Origin: Plicaturopsis crispa FD-325 SS-3
Lineage: Eukaryota; Basidiomycota; Agaricomycetes; Amylocorticiales; Amylocorticiaceae
DNA: 64,000 nt
Assembly: GCA_000827205.1 (NCBI GenBank)
Contig: KN832557.1
Coordinates: 2,008,278-2,072,277, forward strand
Direction of reading: 5' to 3'
Of the stretch, positions 21,543 to 32,730 are shown in pieces. The position numbers and the translations under genes are program-made. Each line of letters starts with the position of its first letter. The first letter of the stretch is position 1. The notes under the pieces are model-generated. The model worked only from the letters and a program-made list of their open reading frames with translations. It did not search any database and was not told the DNA's origin.

Positions 21543-21564
21543 CACGTGCACTTAACTCCGCGGC
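21543..21564 (+). promoter_or_regulatory. Orphan copy of the array promoter motif
   Basis: CACGTG, 4 nt, TAACTCCGCGGC, in the orientation that would serve a plus-strand gene to the right. Only 12 bp separate it from the left end of the 640-bp inverted-repeat element, so its original target gene has been displaced. Confidence 0.6.
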
Positions 21565-21576
21565 TACTGAGGACCT

Positions 21577-22216
21577 ATGATAGTCCCAATGGAGGTCACA
21601 TACGGAGTCCGGACAAATTTTTGATTTTGAGCCCCGAATGTTGGATATTTGTCCGGACAAATCGCCAAAATCTGACAACAGGTCGGATATTTAGTCCGGA
21701 CAAGCCAAATTGGCGCCACAGAGGTCGGATATTTGTCCGGACAACCTCCTTACACGGAAATTGTCCGCCTCCATATACGACCGGTCGGCGGCTGGGCTCG
21801 TGGTCTATCGAGTTTTGTATGGAAAGCTGGCCAGTTTGGGTCCTATCGGTACTTTGTACCTCCGTATTTACCCCGTTCTTATTATTTCTTAATGTCTTAC
21901 TCGCCGCTACACATAAATCTGTAGATACTCATTGTGTTTGCTCCCGAGCTCTCCTCAATTTGGGGTAGACCACTCAAATGCATACTTGACCTGAGTAGGG
22001 CACTAATATGTGCTTACACCGCCTACGACAATATTCTGGGATTTTTCGCGAATTTATTCGATTTTTAGATGTCTGATACGTAGTCCGGACAAGGCCATTT
22101 TTCTTTCGAGGTCGGATACATAGTCCGGACAAAATCTTCGGCACGTGCGGTTCAGAGTCCGGACAAATTATATTCGATTATTTTTTTCAGTATGTGACCT
22201 CCATTGGGACTATCAT
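21577..22216. mobile_element. 640-bp non-autonomous element with 27-bp perfect TIRs
   Basis: The left end (21577-21603, beginning ATGATAGTCCCAATGG) is perfectly repeated in reverse complement at 22190-22216. Inside are seven copies of TCCGGA set in (A/T)GTCCGGACAA contexts, at about 21608, 21652, 21695, 21736, 22084, 22124 and 22158, often preceded by GGTCGGATA. There is no transposase frame. This is the structure of a MITE-like DNA transposon; the repeated palindromes could be transposase-binding sites (inference). A target-site duplication could not be set with certainty, because the terminal AT could be either TIR or duplicated target. The perfect TIRs suggest recent movement. Confidence 0.75.
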
Positions 22217-22361
22217 CGGTCCTGGTGATGATGATGATGAACTCTGCATTTATATACCGCAGCAGGCAAACGAGTGCCAAGAGCGGTCCTACAGTACATG
22301 CGTAAAGTAGGTAAACGGCGGGGTTCTCGAACGGTGTAAACGACGAGAGGTCAACGGGGGG
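22217..22361. repeat. Local duplicate of 23696-23829
   Basis: About 140 bp (including GCATTTATATACCGCAGCAG) occur again, almost unchanged apart from two small indels, at 23696-23829 on the far side of the assembly gap. Each copy precedes a coding-looking start (22421 and 23950), so it is probably a duplicated promoter with a TATATA box. Confidence 0.75.
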
Positions 22362-22420
22362 AGGGTAGTAGGGGGTAGTCGGAATTGCACAGTAACGGGT
22401 TATAAGTAGCATAATTGGGC

Positions 22421-22669
22421 ATGAGTAAAGCAACGTCAGAGAAACGAAGCAGGCGGCGGGTGAGCAAAGCTCATGGAACGGCAAACGATTCAGAAAATGT
22501 CCTTCCCCGCGACTCACGAAAAACACTCCACCCCAGTCCTGCAAAAGGCCCTTCCGTCATCGCAAACACCTCTCCCGCACCCGACTCTTCACCCACCAGG
22601 ACACCCTTCTCACCCAACTCGCAGCCCTTGCAAACCTGGCCGATGAGCTCGAGAGCCCGATCGCATTAG
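22421..22669 (+). CDS. Short basic open frame, possible damaged array member
   Basis: Begins MSKATSEKRSRRRVSKAHG: a basic start reminiscent of the array proteins' exon 1, then Pro/Ser-rich sequence. It sits downstream of a duplicated copy of gene F's upstream region and of the orphan promoter motif. A second frame in its 3' part reads more like coding sequence (HQDTLLTQLAALANLADELE), which suggests either an intron or a frame change. The family core (MRVY, DGTRV) is not seen before the gap, so membership is only inferred. Confidence 0.3.
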   Translation: MSKATSEKRSRRRVSKAHGTANDSENVLPRDSRKTLHPSPAKGPSVIANTSPAPDSSPTRTPFSPNSQPLQTWPMSSRARSH

Positions 22670-22875
22670 CACCTTTACTGGGGTGGACCAGAGATAGAAA
22701 ACCGGTTGTCGAATGATGTATGTCGTAGATGGATGGAGTGAGTGAATGGAAAAGTGGATGGAATCCGATTGGGTCGTGAGCGAGGCCGTAGTGTCAAGGA
22801 ATTACATAAGTGGGGCCAGGGCACACGAGTGCCTAACGTCGATTGGTGAAGGCGGATGCGCACACGGCGACCGGA

Positions 22876-23419
22876 NNNNNNNNNNNNNNNNNNNNNNNNN
22901 NNNNNNNNNNNNNNNNNNNNNNNNNNNNNNNNNNNNNNNNNNNNNNNNNNNNNNNNNNNNNNNNNNNNNNNNNNNNNNNNNNNNNNNNNNNNNNNNNNNN
23001 NNNNNNNNNNNNNNNNNNNNNNNNNNNNNNNNNNNNNNNNNNNNNNNNNNNNNNNNNNNNNNNNNNNNNNNNNNNNNNNNNNNNNNNNNNNNNNNNNNNN
23101 NNNNNNNNNNNNNNNNNNNNNNNNNNNNNNNNNNNNNNNNNNNNNNNNNNNNNNNNNNNNNNNNNNNNNNNNNNNNNNNNNNNNNNNNNNNNNNNNNNNN
23201 NNNNNNNNNNNNNNNNNNNNNNNNNNNNNNNNNNNNNNNNNNNNNNNNNNNNNNNNNNNNNNNNNNNNNNNNNNNNNNNNNNNNNNNNNNNNNNNNNNNN
23301 NNNNNNNNNNNNNNNNNNNNNNNNNNNNNNNNNNNNNNNNNNNNNNNNNNNNNNNNNNNNNNNNNNNNNNNNNNNNNNNNNNNNNNNNNNNNNNNNNNNN
23401 NNNNNNNNNNNNNNNNNNN
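22876..23419. other. Assembly gap
   Basis: A run of 544 unknown bases. Open frames drawn through it have no meaning. The flanking duplications (22217-22361 and 23696-23829) suggest that local repetition caused the gap. Confidence 0.99.
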
Positions 23420-23695
23420 AATGAGATGGATGGCTCTGTCCTTGCTCGGATGCACCTCGGTTGGCGGGTTTGGTCTACGGGGTGAGTCATGGACTCGTTG
23501 GTGCTACGACGATGTCGAAAGCGGCGGCGGGGCGATGGGAGCTATCGACTTCGGTGGTGCCATGGATGCTGAGGACGTGAGCTCTGCGAGCTCGCTGTGC
23601 GGAAGCGACACCACCGTCCTTGCCCAGCAAAGAAAGCGTGGGAAAAACTCGACCAGGTGGTGGTACGAGTTCAAGGAGCTCTCTATCATCGGTCC

Positions 23696-23829
23696 TGGCT
23701 ACTGCAGTGATGATGATGAACTCTGCATTTATATACCGCAGCAGGCAAACGAGTGCCAAGAGCGGTCCTACAGTACATGCGTAAAGTAGGTAAACGGCGG
23801 GGTGTAAACGACGAGAGGTCAACGGGGGG
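23696..23829. repeat. Local duplicate of 22217-22361, upstream of array gene F
   Basis: Near-identical to the segment left of the gap. It contains TATATA (23730-23735), about 215 nt before the gene F start codon. Confidence 0.75.
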
Positions 23830-23949
23830 CGGCCACTGCAGTGCCACCCTCGCGCGGCCTTTCGACGCGTTCTTTGTCCCAGCACCACGACCATCTCTGC
23901 TTACCTGCAAAACAGTTTTACTTCATCGCTACTCACATCGACAAGAAAC

Positions 23950-24506
23950 ATGCCTGCAGCACGCAAAACCAGATCCTCGAATAGAAAGAAAACTTCGGAC
24001 AACCTGGATGTCAAGCCCCCCAAGCCTGAAGTTCGCAATCCGCCACAAACACCCGCCGAAAGAATAGCGGAGCTATATCCTCTCGCCTCCGAGGAGCCCG
24101 GTGCTGTTTTTGATCGCGCAGTGAGCCCAACTTATATGCGGATCGTACCACTTTATCTCGAGATGCTCATTGTTTCGCCCAGGTCGAGGACCCTGATCTC
24201 ACACATGTCCGAACGCTCCCCATAGACGACAACGTGACAATGCGCGTCTACACCTGGGCGCAACATTTCGACAGCATCCTCATGGTCGACTTTGTCTACG
24301 CCGACGGCACGCGCGTCGAGGGGCCTACCGACTGGGGATTCTGGTCTATCGGCCACCATAGCCGGGATACGCTCCTACCCCGCTTCGGCGCAGCTGACGG
24401 CACTCACTTGTACTACTGCCCCAAAGTAGGCAGGTACGAAGTTCGGCGAGCTGACGGTACTGTCATTCGTACCTTGTCGTTTCCTGTACAAACCGTGTTT
24501 GAATAG
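23950..24506 (+). CDS. Array gene F, plus-strand family member
   Basis: Exons 23950-24120 and 24183-24506 give 164 aa, with the same phase-0 intron position as the minus-strand members. Basic tail MPAARKTRSSNRKKTSDNLD, then ERIAELYPLAS and FDRA. Exon 2 runs VEDPDLTHVRTLPI, VTMRVYTW, VDFVYADGTRVEGPTDWGFW, THLYYCPKVGRYEVRRADG and IRTLSFPVQTVFE. Its core is closest to genes B and D. It lies 4.5 kb from the main array in the opposite orientation. The composite motif is not found directly upstream of it, unlike for A-E. Confidence 0.8.
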
Positions 24507-26166
24507 ACGGCATCAGGGAATCCGCGCGTCGCTCGTATGATAAAACACTCCTCGCGAGTCAGCCACAAGCGTGAGATTTCCTTGGGATGGATTTTAATGG
24601 ATTATAATCCCTTACAATTCGCCCGAAAGTCTGTTGGCCACATTGTAGTCTGGCAAAGGAATTTCGAGTCATCACAAAGTCATACGAGATAGTCGCAATG
24701 CTTCCACCTGCGTGAGACTCTTCGGGCGATGGGGACTTAGAACTTTTATCGCCAACTCGTTCGCCACGTACGTTTGCCGCTGTGCCGAGGGGCAATTTAC
24801 AAACTCCGCTGCCTGTGGGCTTTAAGTCCGTCGCTACGTCGATACCGACCTTCACCGTAACCTCCACCTATTTATCAATTCTTTCCATGTTTCTCTTCGA
24901 ACGCTCGCCAAACGCCTCGTCGTTGCCGTCTGGGCCGACCACTGCAAGGCGGACAACCCAGGACCTCAAGAACCTATAGAGCCGACGTGGATTCCCATTG
25001 GCAAGAGCGCGCCTTGCGCCTTCACAGCCCGAAAACGATGTTGACGGCCTGGATTCCATCGGACGTTCGTGAATGTCATGGTTGGCTCCCTGTTGGCTCC
25101 CTCTCCCCCATGACGATGGTCTTCAACAATGGACTCGGGCTGCAGGATGCGGCTGCTACCCGCTCGTGGATGGCTTTCGTGTATCGTGGTGTCGCAAAAA
25201 TGCTCCAGGACGTTGACCGACACTCTGGTTCTCCGGGAACGGGCTCAGCCCGACGCGCGAGCGGTTGCTAGCGCTTACGCGGCCTTTCAAGCATGGCCAA
25301 CACCTCGAACGCAGCCGTTTGTATCGTCGATGGATCGCACGCCGTCGCATACCCGCAAACCTCTCTTGGGGTTGGTTGCGCTTTCCTCAAAGCTCGCTCC
25401 GTCGTTTGCCTGGTGTCTCCTGCTCTTTCTCATATGGTGTCTGATGTGTATGGCTGCTGTAAAGTCGTGTAGCCCCCTTCTGTATTATTTACTGCAAAAT
25501 GCGATGCTTTTCCACTATTCTTTCTCAACTGTAAGCTCCTGTATGAAGTCATGAGTCTGAGTGCCTCATTTTAAGTGATTTCGTGTGCGACGGCCACTAC
25601 ACCTGCAGCTATAATGTGTGTAAGCATTGTCTTAATCCACAACAATAGCGGAATATCAAAAACCTTGCGAATTTCCATAAAGTCTAGCCAGGATAACGAG
25701 CTTGTGCAATGCGATGTACAATCCTTACGCACATTTCATACATTTTACCCCTCGCAATGGCTCGTAAGGTGGTTGCGAGGCTTCCAAATTTCTCCGCCAA
25801 TTCCCTAATGCGGGTGGCGCATATAGCAGGTGCGTGCGTGCTTCTGCTGTATGATTGTATTCCTTATATTGCTTTGGTATACTGTCCATTATTTTAGACT
25901 CTGATACTTCGAACGACGCCGCTCGATATTATTGAACGTCCGAGATCTTCAGTCTTTGTGGAGGGTGTAGGCTGAACCATGTCCAGTATATGAGGAGCCC
26001 CACGTAGCGATACGAATAGGGTTCAAACCGCCATTTCTGTCCAAGCCGAGAAACATAGGATATTGATGGCCGATTCCACATGAGCTGTATGTACTGTAAT
26101 GATGATGTCCGTTTTGCGTATGCGCCGCAAGTAAATAAGAGAGAGAAATGTTGGTACCCGTCTAAA
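24507..26166. other. No gene recognised
   Basis: About 1.66 kb. A stretch near 24890-25330 has several short open pieces in changing frames (for example LAKRLVVAVWADHCKADNPG), which could be remains of a gene, but no family is recognisable. The last few hundred bases are AT-richer and form the 3' flank of the GH16 gene. Confidence 0.45.
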
Positions 26167-27454
26167 TCACTGGTATACTTTTATGAATTCGAAGTCGAAG
26201 TATGCGTTCGTAAACGCGGAAGGGTTGTTGTTAACATAGTCTGCGACAGCATGTCAGTATATTATGCCTGGAGCGTATAACGGCATGACGACTCACCAAT
26301 GCAGGTGCTCGGACACCCAGACGACGCATAGACGGAAGACGAGCCAGCATAACTCCCGCAGAAGTCCAGGTTGACTATAATGTGGTGGCCGGCAAAGTGC
26401 GTCCCTATATTGCAGGTGGTGCTGTTTGGCCAGAAGCCGGATGGTGTACCCTGAAAATCACGCTTAATGAGGCAGCGCCGCAAAACGAAAGGGAGTGGAC
26501 ATACCCAGGTGGCCGGGTTTACTGTGTACAGTCCTCCTGCGACGTCCAAAGGAACGTTCGCGCTGTTGCGGTCCCAGAACCAGATGCTGATGGCTGCGTT
26601 TGTGCGCTCGATGGCATACCTTGAATGCAAGACCCCAGTCAGTATTCGAGAAGTTCGCGGTAGAATTTACGGTACATACCAGCCGCCACCAGCAGTGTTC
26701 AATGAGGGCCCGTAGCTGTCTTTCTCCGCGAAAGCGACACCGCATCCCTTGTAAGTCTGTACCGCAGAGATACTGCAGTCTAGATCTTGGGCGGTGCCTG
26801 TCATCGTCCGATTGCTCGAAGGCATCGTGCATCCTGGTCATAGTATTAGCTACGTTGCTCCAGCGCCATTCTGGGATTGGCTTACCGTCTGTCGTATGAA
26901 GTGTTGCTTGATTGACGCCTCGGTTGTTGACGCCCTCGAAGATATCCGTTTCTGAACGAGCCAATGAGCTCCTGAGCTGCTGACAACTCGTATTTTTGTA
27001 CGCACCTCCTGTCGTCGGGTAATGATCGCCTGCCTCCCATATAGCAGGCCAAGTCCCGCAGCCCTCCGGAGTGTGGCGGACGCTGAAGACAGCGACGTGT
27101 GTCGTGTATGTTTTAATCGATCGAATGCGAACGGAATTACGGCCAGTGCCGTTGGCGGCTAACGTCGCCTTGTCGTCCCCGCGCAATATGAAGCCGTTGT
27201 CTGATGCAACGGTGAGGCCTGTACTCTGGGCGAACGACTGGTTGACATAGTTCCTATAGATAAATGATTGAACAGCGCTCCGTAAAGGATGAGAATCAGA
27301 CGTACACTCGTCCTCCGGTCGGGTCAGCCGCAGTCTGAAATGTGAAAGCGGTGTAAAAGTTGGGGCCAATGAAAGAGTCAGTTCTGGAGTAACTGGTGCA
27401 AAGCGCCTGTGCGACTAGTGCGAGGGTGACGGTGAGGCCACCGAGTATCTGCAT
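26167..27454 (-). CDS. Secreted GH16 endo-beta-glucanase
   Basis: A multi-exon gene. It starts with a signal peptide (MQILGGLTVTLALVAQALC), then the mature start SRTDSFIGPNFYTAFTF. The GH16 catalytic motif is complete as GETDIFEG (pattern ExDxxE), assembled across an intron near 26955-27010. Downstream are WHxx-type elements: SIWFWDRNSANVP and GHHIIVNLDFCG, the usual C-terminal half of this laminarinase-like family. The last exon, DYVNNNPSAFTNAYFDFEF then IKVYQ, ends at 26167. The enzyme would hydrolyse beta-1,3(4)-glucans outside the cell, in wall remodelling or nutrition. The fine specificity cannot be read from sequence. It is transcribed in the same direction as the trehalase gene upstream of it. 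Confidence 0.85.
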
Positions 27455-28161
27455 ACCGTCTATTCGAAAAAAGACAGGAGGAGATGCAAAGAGTGTGCAA
27501 AGAGTGCGTGGGGTGAAGAACGATGCAGAAAAGCTGACCACTGCGCACCTTTCGAGATTTTGTATACTAACGATGCGGATGCGTAATTTTAGGCGGAGGC
27601 TCTTTCTTGCCGGCTGCCAAGTGGTAGAGGGCCCAAGTCGATCTTCAGCGTCAGGGCTCAAGTGAGCCCGAGCGCGCCTGAAGACGCGTTACGACCATGA
27701 GGGGGCACTTGTATGGCTTGCGCGTTAGCCACAAGCGTGCACGGCGAATGAGGATCAGCGTGCGTTGTTCCGAACGGGTAGCAGTTCGGTGTCACGCGCG
27801 GGTGGTGGTAGCTGGCATGACCGCGTTAAAGCCCGGCGGGCCCCTGATGAGTCTTCAGCGACTCAATGTGTCTGCATCCGCCCAGTTCCGTTATATCAGG
27901 CCTTGGTCATCCTCTTTGGTCGCATCTAGGCCATTTCAATGCAGTCCGATACTCGCCGTGGTCAACGCGAACGGAGCTATGCTCTCAATTTTTTGGAATC
28001 ATTAGGGGCCTCCGTAGCCACCCAAAAACTTGTTTGAATTCGGGCCGTTAAGGGCACTAGACAGGAGGTTGTACATTTTCACCGCGTTCATCCAATAAGG
28101 CTAGTGTATCAAGCCACGTACATTATAGTCGTGCTCTTGTGCTCTTTTTATTTGAGCACAA
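27455..28161. other. Intergenic between GH16 and trehalase genes
   Basis: About 700 bp: the promoter side of the GH16 gene and the 3' flank of the trehalase gene. No further gene was seen. Confidence 0.55.
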
Positions 28162-31100
28162 TCAAAGAACAGCAAACTCGGCGAGGGTAGCGCCAGTACC
28201 GTCAGCGCGGTAACTCCCCTCGATAGTCACGTTCACGTAGCGCGCAGAAATAGACTGCGGCAGTTGAACGTCGGTCGTGTTTCCAACTTTGAGGCTGACG
28301 GCCACCGCGGCGGTCGCGTTGTATGGCGAGGAGATGGACACGGTGCCATTAGCGATCTGCGTCATAGAGTCGGTCGCGTTTCCTACGTGTACGGCGAACT
28401 GCGTGGCGGGGTTGAGGCCCCAGTTGAAATGGATTTTGGAGATCGTGTGGCTAGCTTGAAGGTCGACGGTGATAGTGGCCGAGGAGTTTTGAAGCTAATT
28501 CATGGGGGTGATGAGACATACAAACATCGTTGAAACGATCGCGACTTACCGGCTGCCATGCGGTAGCATTGGAGCCGTCGATGGCCGCGAGAGCGTACTG
28601 TCCGGGAACGATCGTAGCATTCGTGTTGGAGAAGCTCGTGTCAGTGGAGAGCACTGACTTGCACTGCGCGAGGTTGCCTTCCACAAGAGTGCCATTTGTA
28701 TGACGCGTTGGCACCACCAGTGTTTTTCCAACACCGAGCGTACTGTTTGAAGAGAGCATTAGTGTGCGACATGGCTTGAAACGATGAGTAGCGATACGAA
28801 CTAGTTTCCGGCTTTTGCATTGCCAGTTCCGATCTGAATTGGTATAGAGGAACCACCCTTGCGGTGAGCGATGATAGTGTCCTTGGACGTGAGGGTGACA
28901 TCCAGGATCGAGTCTCGCCATTTCATACCCTTCAGCGTGTAATTCGTCAGCTGCGCCGGCAGGATGGGGTCAAGCTGATAAGAAACGGGCGTCAGTCGTG
29001 GGTTTGAGCTATAGATTCGTGCACGCGAATCTCACGTAGAAGGCATTGGTCCGCGACCGATAGCCAGTGAAGCCGTGCGTGAAGGACCTAGAAAAGATAA
29101 CATACGATTAAGCTTAAGTCATCAAAAGGTGTCCGTAGCGCCCCTACTTACTGCAAAAAGCCGCCATGCCCGGTCAAGAACGTATACGCAGGGTTGGTGC
29201 CACCGTTAGTCTCGTCGTTGTCCGTAGTCTGTTCGGAAAACCTAGGCAGAGCGTCAGTTCACGACACGGAGTGGAAAAGACGTCGGGACGTACTGGTAGA
29301 ACGGAGGTCGCGAATACGGCTGCGATGCTGCGAGGAGGTACGTGTAGCTTGCGCAGCCGACAGGAGACAGTGCAGACGCATCGATGCTGAAGATCGAGTA
29401 TGTCATGCCCGGCCCATCAGGACTTGTCTACGGATGGATCGTTAGTGTTGTTACAGGCCGAAAGTATCACCGGATCTCACAGCTAGCGCATAGAAATCGA
29501 GATCATTGAGCCCTTGCTCAGCAGTCTGGTTGTATTCGAGAGGATACGGAAGAAGCTACGAAGCGATGCTATCAGGGAAGGGGAGCAGCTACAGGATGGA
29601 AAGAAGGACATACCACAACGTCAGCCTGCTTGACCGACGTGGTGCCATTGAACCCGTCATACTCCAGGGTAATTCCTGACGCACTGTCTCTGAGAACAGG
29701 GACCGCTGCTGCTATTGCAGACCAGTTGCTTGGCGTGGTGACCCCAATTTCCTTTGCCAGATCAATGGCCTCATTAATAATGACTGAGATACCGGCGTTG
29801 GCTAGTTCGGACAGCAAAGGTGAGTATGACGGAAAGATGGAACTGACAGCTCCGACATACTGAAGGCAGCGTTGTTTCGGAAGTTGGCATATTCGTCCGC
29901 TGCGAAAAGTGTATGTCGTTAGCATATATACGATCCGGGAAAAATTGAGCGTCGTGAACGCACGGTCAGTCTCATTAAGCGTGTCATACTTCTTCGTGGT
30001 CGTGTTGTAGACCACCTGGGAGGCCCAGAATTCTGCTACAGCGCTGATGATTGGCCATCCTTTGGTTTCCAGCCACGTTTTGTTCTGCGTGGAGGCATAG
30101 TACTGGTACTGCGCGAGCGCAATGTCGTTGTTCAAATGCTCTTCATAGTCATAGCACCTGAGATCGTGAAATGATGAGGATATTCCAGAATAATTGGATC
30201 GATTCAAGCACTTACGGGCCGACGCCAGTGCAGTTTCCAAAGCGCGCACCAGTCCAAGGATAGATGGCTCCCGAGCGATTGAACTGCTTCACATTTTCCT
30301 TCGCGGCACCGAGTTGGCGATAGCTATGTAGATATCAATGATTGCAATGGTAAGTGGACGCTGTCAAACATCGTTGGGAGAAATGACACATACCGGAAGT
30401 TGGTGATACTCTACGCGTTCGGGCCCACCATCAGTACCACCATTTTTGGAACTGCGAGAGGATAAATACCCACCTCGGCGTAGCTAGGGAACAGCGCCAA
30501 CAGAGACGGGAACATCCACGTATCAGCGTCCCAAAAGACCTGCCCAGCGTACGAGTCGCTCGTAAGCCCAGCCGGCGCAATCGAGTTGTCTCCCAACCCC
30601 GGACCCTCACTCCCCTGCCGCACATTGCTCAGCAAGTGGAACAGACTTGCGCGCGCCGCGAGCTGCAGCTCCTCATCCCCCGGCACAATGATATCCGCAT
30701 CGGCCCAGAGCGCGTCCCACGCTTTCTGGTGCGACGCGAGGACAGCATTGTAGCCCTTCTTAGCGGCGGAAACGACGGTGGAGTGCGCGGTGGAAAGCTC
30801 TTTACCGGGGAAGGCGTCGGAGGAGGCGATTCCCACGTACTTGATGATGGTGAGCTGCTTCTTGCTGCTTGGGGTCACGGCATAGCATTGGGCCGCCGTC
30901 GACGCGTTTTTGCTCACACCCGAGAAGCAGCCCGAGGTCGTGTTCGCGACGGGTGACCCCTTGGACCCGGAGACGAAGGTGGTATGGGACACTTGGTATG
31001 CGGTGACGTTGGAGATCCCGTTCGGCGATACGGCAGAATAAATTGTGTCAGTCGTGTTTTGAACCGCCCCGCTTCCCAATGGGGTGGTCCGCCAAGCTCC

Positions 31101-31990
31101 GGCACCCTATGTCGTGAGGAGGATTAGAACGTGGTACACTTGTAGAAGCGAAGACACGACTCACGTCGAGGACATCAGTAACTGTGACATTCACGCCCTT
31201 CGGCACATTGTCAACATCGAGGCGTACGATCCCGAGGTTGGGAAGTGTACGGTGCGCGAGGAGCGTATATTTGAGCTTGAGAGACGCGTTGCCAAACGGC
31301 GTCCAAACTAGCTCAGTAGAGACAACGCCATTCTGCAGTGACAGTGACTGGCTCCAGTTAGCTACTTGAGACGACGGTGTGTCGACAGAATACGTGGACC
31401 CGTTGACCGTGAGGTAAAGCGGCGACCAGGTTGGAAGTGTCGAGATTGGCTGGTCCCCGCCCGGTGTATCCTAAAAACGGGCCCAAGCATTATTTCTAAT
31501 GAAATTGTGGCAAACAAGTAGCCATAGACGCGTACGAAATTTGTACCCTCCGTGTCCGTTTGTTGATCGTAAAAGCCGGCTACCATGCTAGCGGTGAACC
31601 GAGGATCGAACTAACAGAGCTAAAATGAGCTCAGAACAATAGCATGAAACATGAATCAACTAACAATAGGCCAACCCGACGTGCCATCATTTGCGGACGC
31701 GTTGACCGGGGTGACTGTCGAAGCAAGTGAGCACAAACTCGGAGGTCTAGAAACATCACGCTCACTCTCATAGTAGCCCATGCCTTGCGCTGGAATGCGC
31801 TGGCCGATATAACTAAACCACTTTCTCAGCTTCTGGTTCGGACACGAAACTGGGACTCTACGTACCCATTCGCAACATATGGCTGTGACTCCCAGGACGT
31901 CTGGTTTAGGTTGGTTCCCGTCAATGTCCATGGATCGGCTGCACGCGATCCGGAGAAGAGACACAGGCCCAAGGCCAAAACCGGAAACAT
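28162..31990 (-). CDS. ATH1: Secreted acid trehalase, glycoside hydrolase family 65
   Basis: A long multi-exon gene (probably more than 15 introns of about 50 nt). Exon 1 (31990-31866) encodes a signal peptide (MFPVLALGLCLFSGSRAADP) and reads through TSWESQPYVANG into an exon continuing YIGQRIPAQGMGYYE. The middle holds AGQVFWDADTWMFPSLLALF and CYDYEEHLNNDIALAQYQYY, strong GH65 signatures. A short exon carries TDPDEYANFRNNAAF, whose Glu (codon 29892-29894) matches the general acid of the family. The C-terminus ends in the usual beta-sandwich segment, closing GATLAEFAVL. Many Asn-X-Ser/Thr sites fit secretion. Acid trehalases split external trehalose into two glucose molecules. Confidence 0.88.
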
Positions 31991-32730
31991 GGTGGATTCA
32001 CAGGTCGGTAGCGAATGGATAATGAAGGACGGGGATGAAGAGAGGAATCAGGCTTCACGTACGAGGTTAAAACTGTCCACGACCCCGCATTTTCATAACG
32101 AAATACGCATCATCACCAGGAACAGAGAACGCGGGCGGTTCCGCCTTAGGAGGACTCCGAGGGAGCAGGTGACCCCAACTCGTCGGTCACGCAGGCCTAG
32201 GGACAGGCGTCCAAACAAAAAATGATACGCGAAATATGAAGTGGCCATGATTTGCGATTGATCTGCGAATGCACGACAGGCGATGAAAATAAACGAGGGC
32301 AGCAGGTCCTGAAATCTGAGTCGAAAACTCGACGTGATTTAGTTATTCATGGGCCGTGTTGGACTCAGCATGCAAGCCGTAGAGATTTTTTTGGGTATCT
32401 CGCTAGTCGTATAGTCTTCATCCGAGAAAAATGAGACAAGAAAGCAGGAGTATCATTGCGTCCAGTGCGTCTGGCGTCGACATCGATGAGGCGGAGCAAG
32501 ATGAAAAACCTGGGGAAACTGTGGGGAAGATATTTTTTAAGTCACGTCCGAGATCCGATTCCGTTGCGGCGGCGCTCAAGCGGGCAGTGCCGACTGCTGC
32601 TCTTTCTCGCTATCTGACTCTTACTCTTGGTACCAGCAATCCCGACTTTCCTGCAAGACCTCCGGACTATACTATTACTACGACTGAGGATCTTGGTTTC
32701 TTACAAGGCTCTGGGGACTTTATCGCTAAC
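31991..32730. other. Divergent promoter region, trehalase and BTB gene 1
   Basis: About 740 bp between divergent starts. The open frame that precedes the BTB start in frame (from 32431) could be an N-terminal extension, but has no similarity to other BTB proteins. Confidence 0.5.

Noticed and set aside
22675-23789. Open frames of up to 347 aa
   Set aside because: Most of each translation is the run of unknown bases.
22152-23894. Similar minus-strand frames with AVYLLYACTVGPLLALVCLL near 22300 and 23780
   Set aside because: They are the reverse strand of the duplicated promoter segment; no start context or gene continues from them.
26464-27369. 301-aa minus-strand frame read as one protein
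   Set aside because: It reads through introns of the GH16 gene and loses the family sequence after the catalytic exon.
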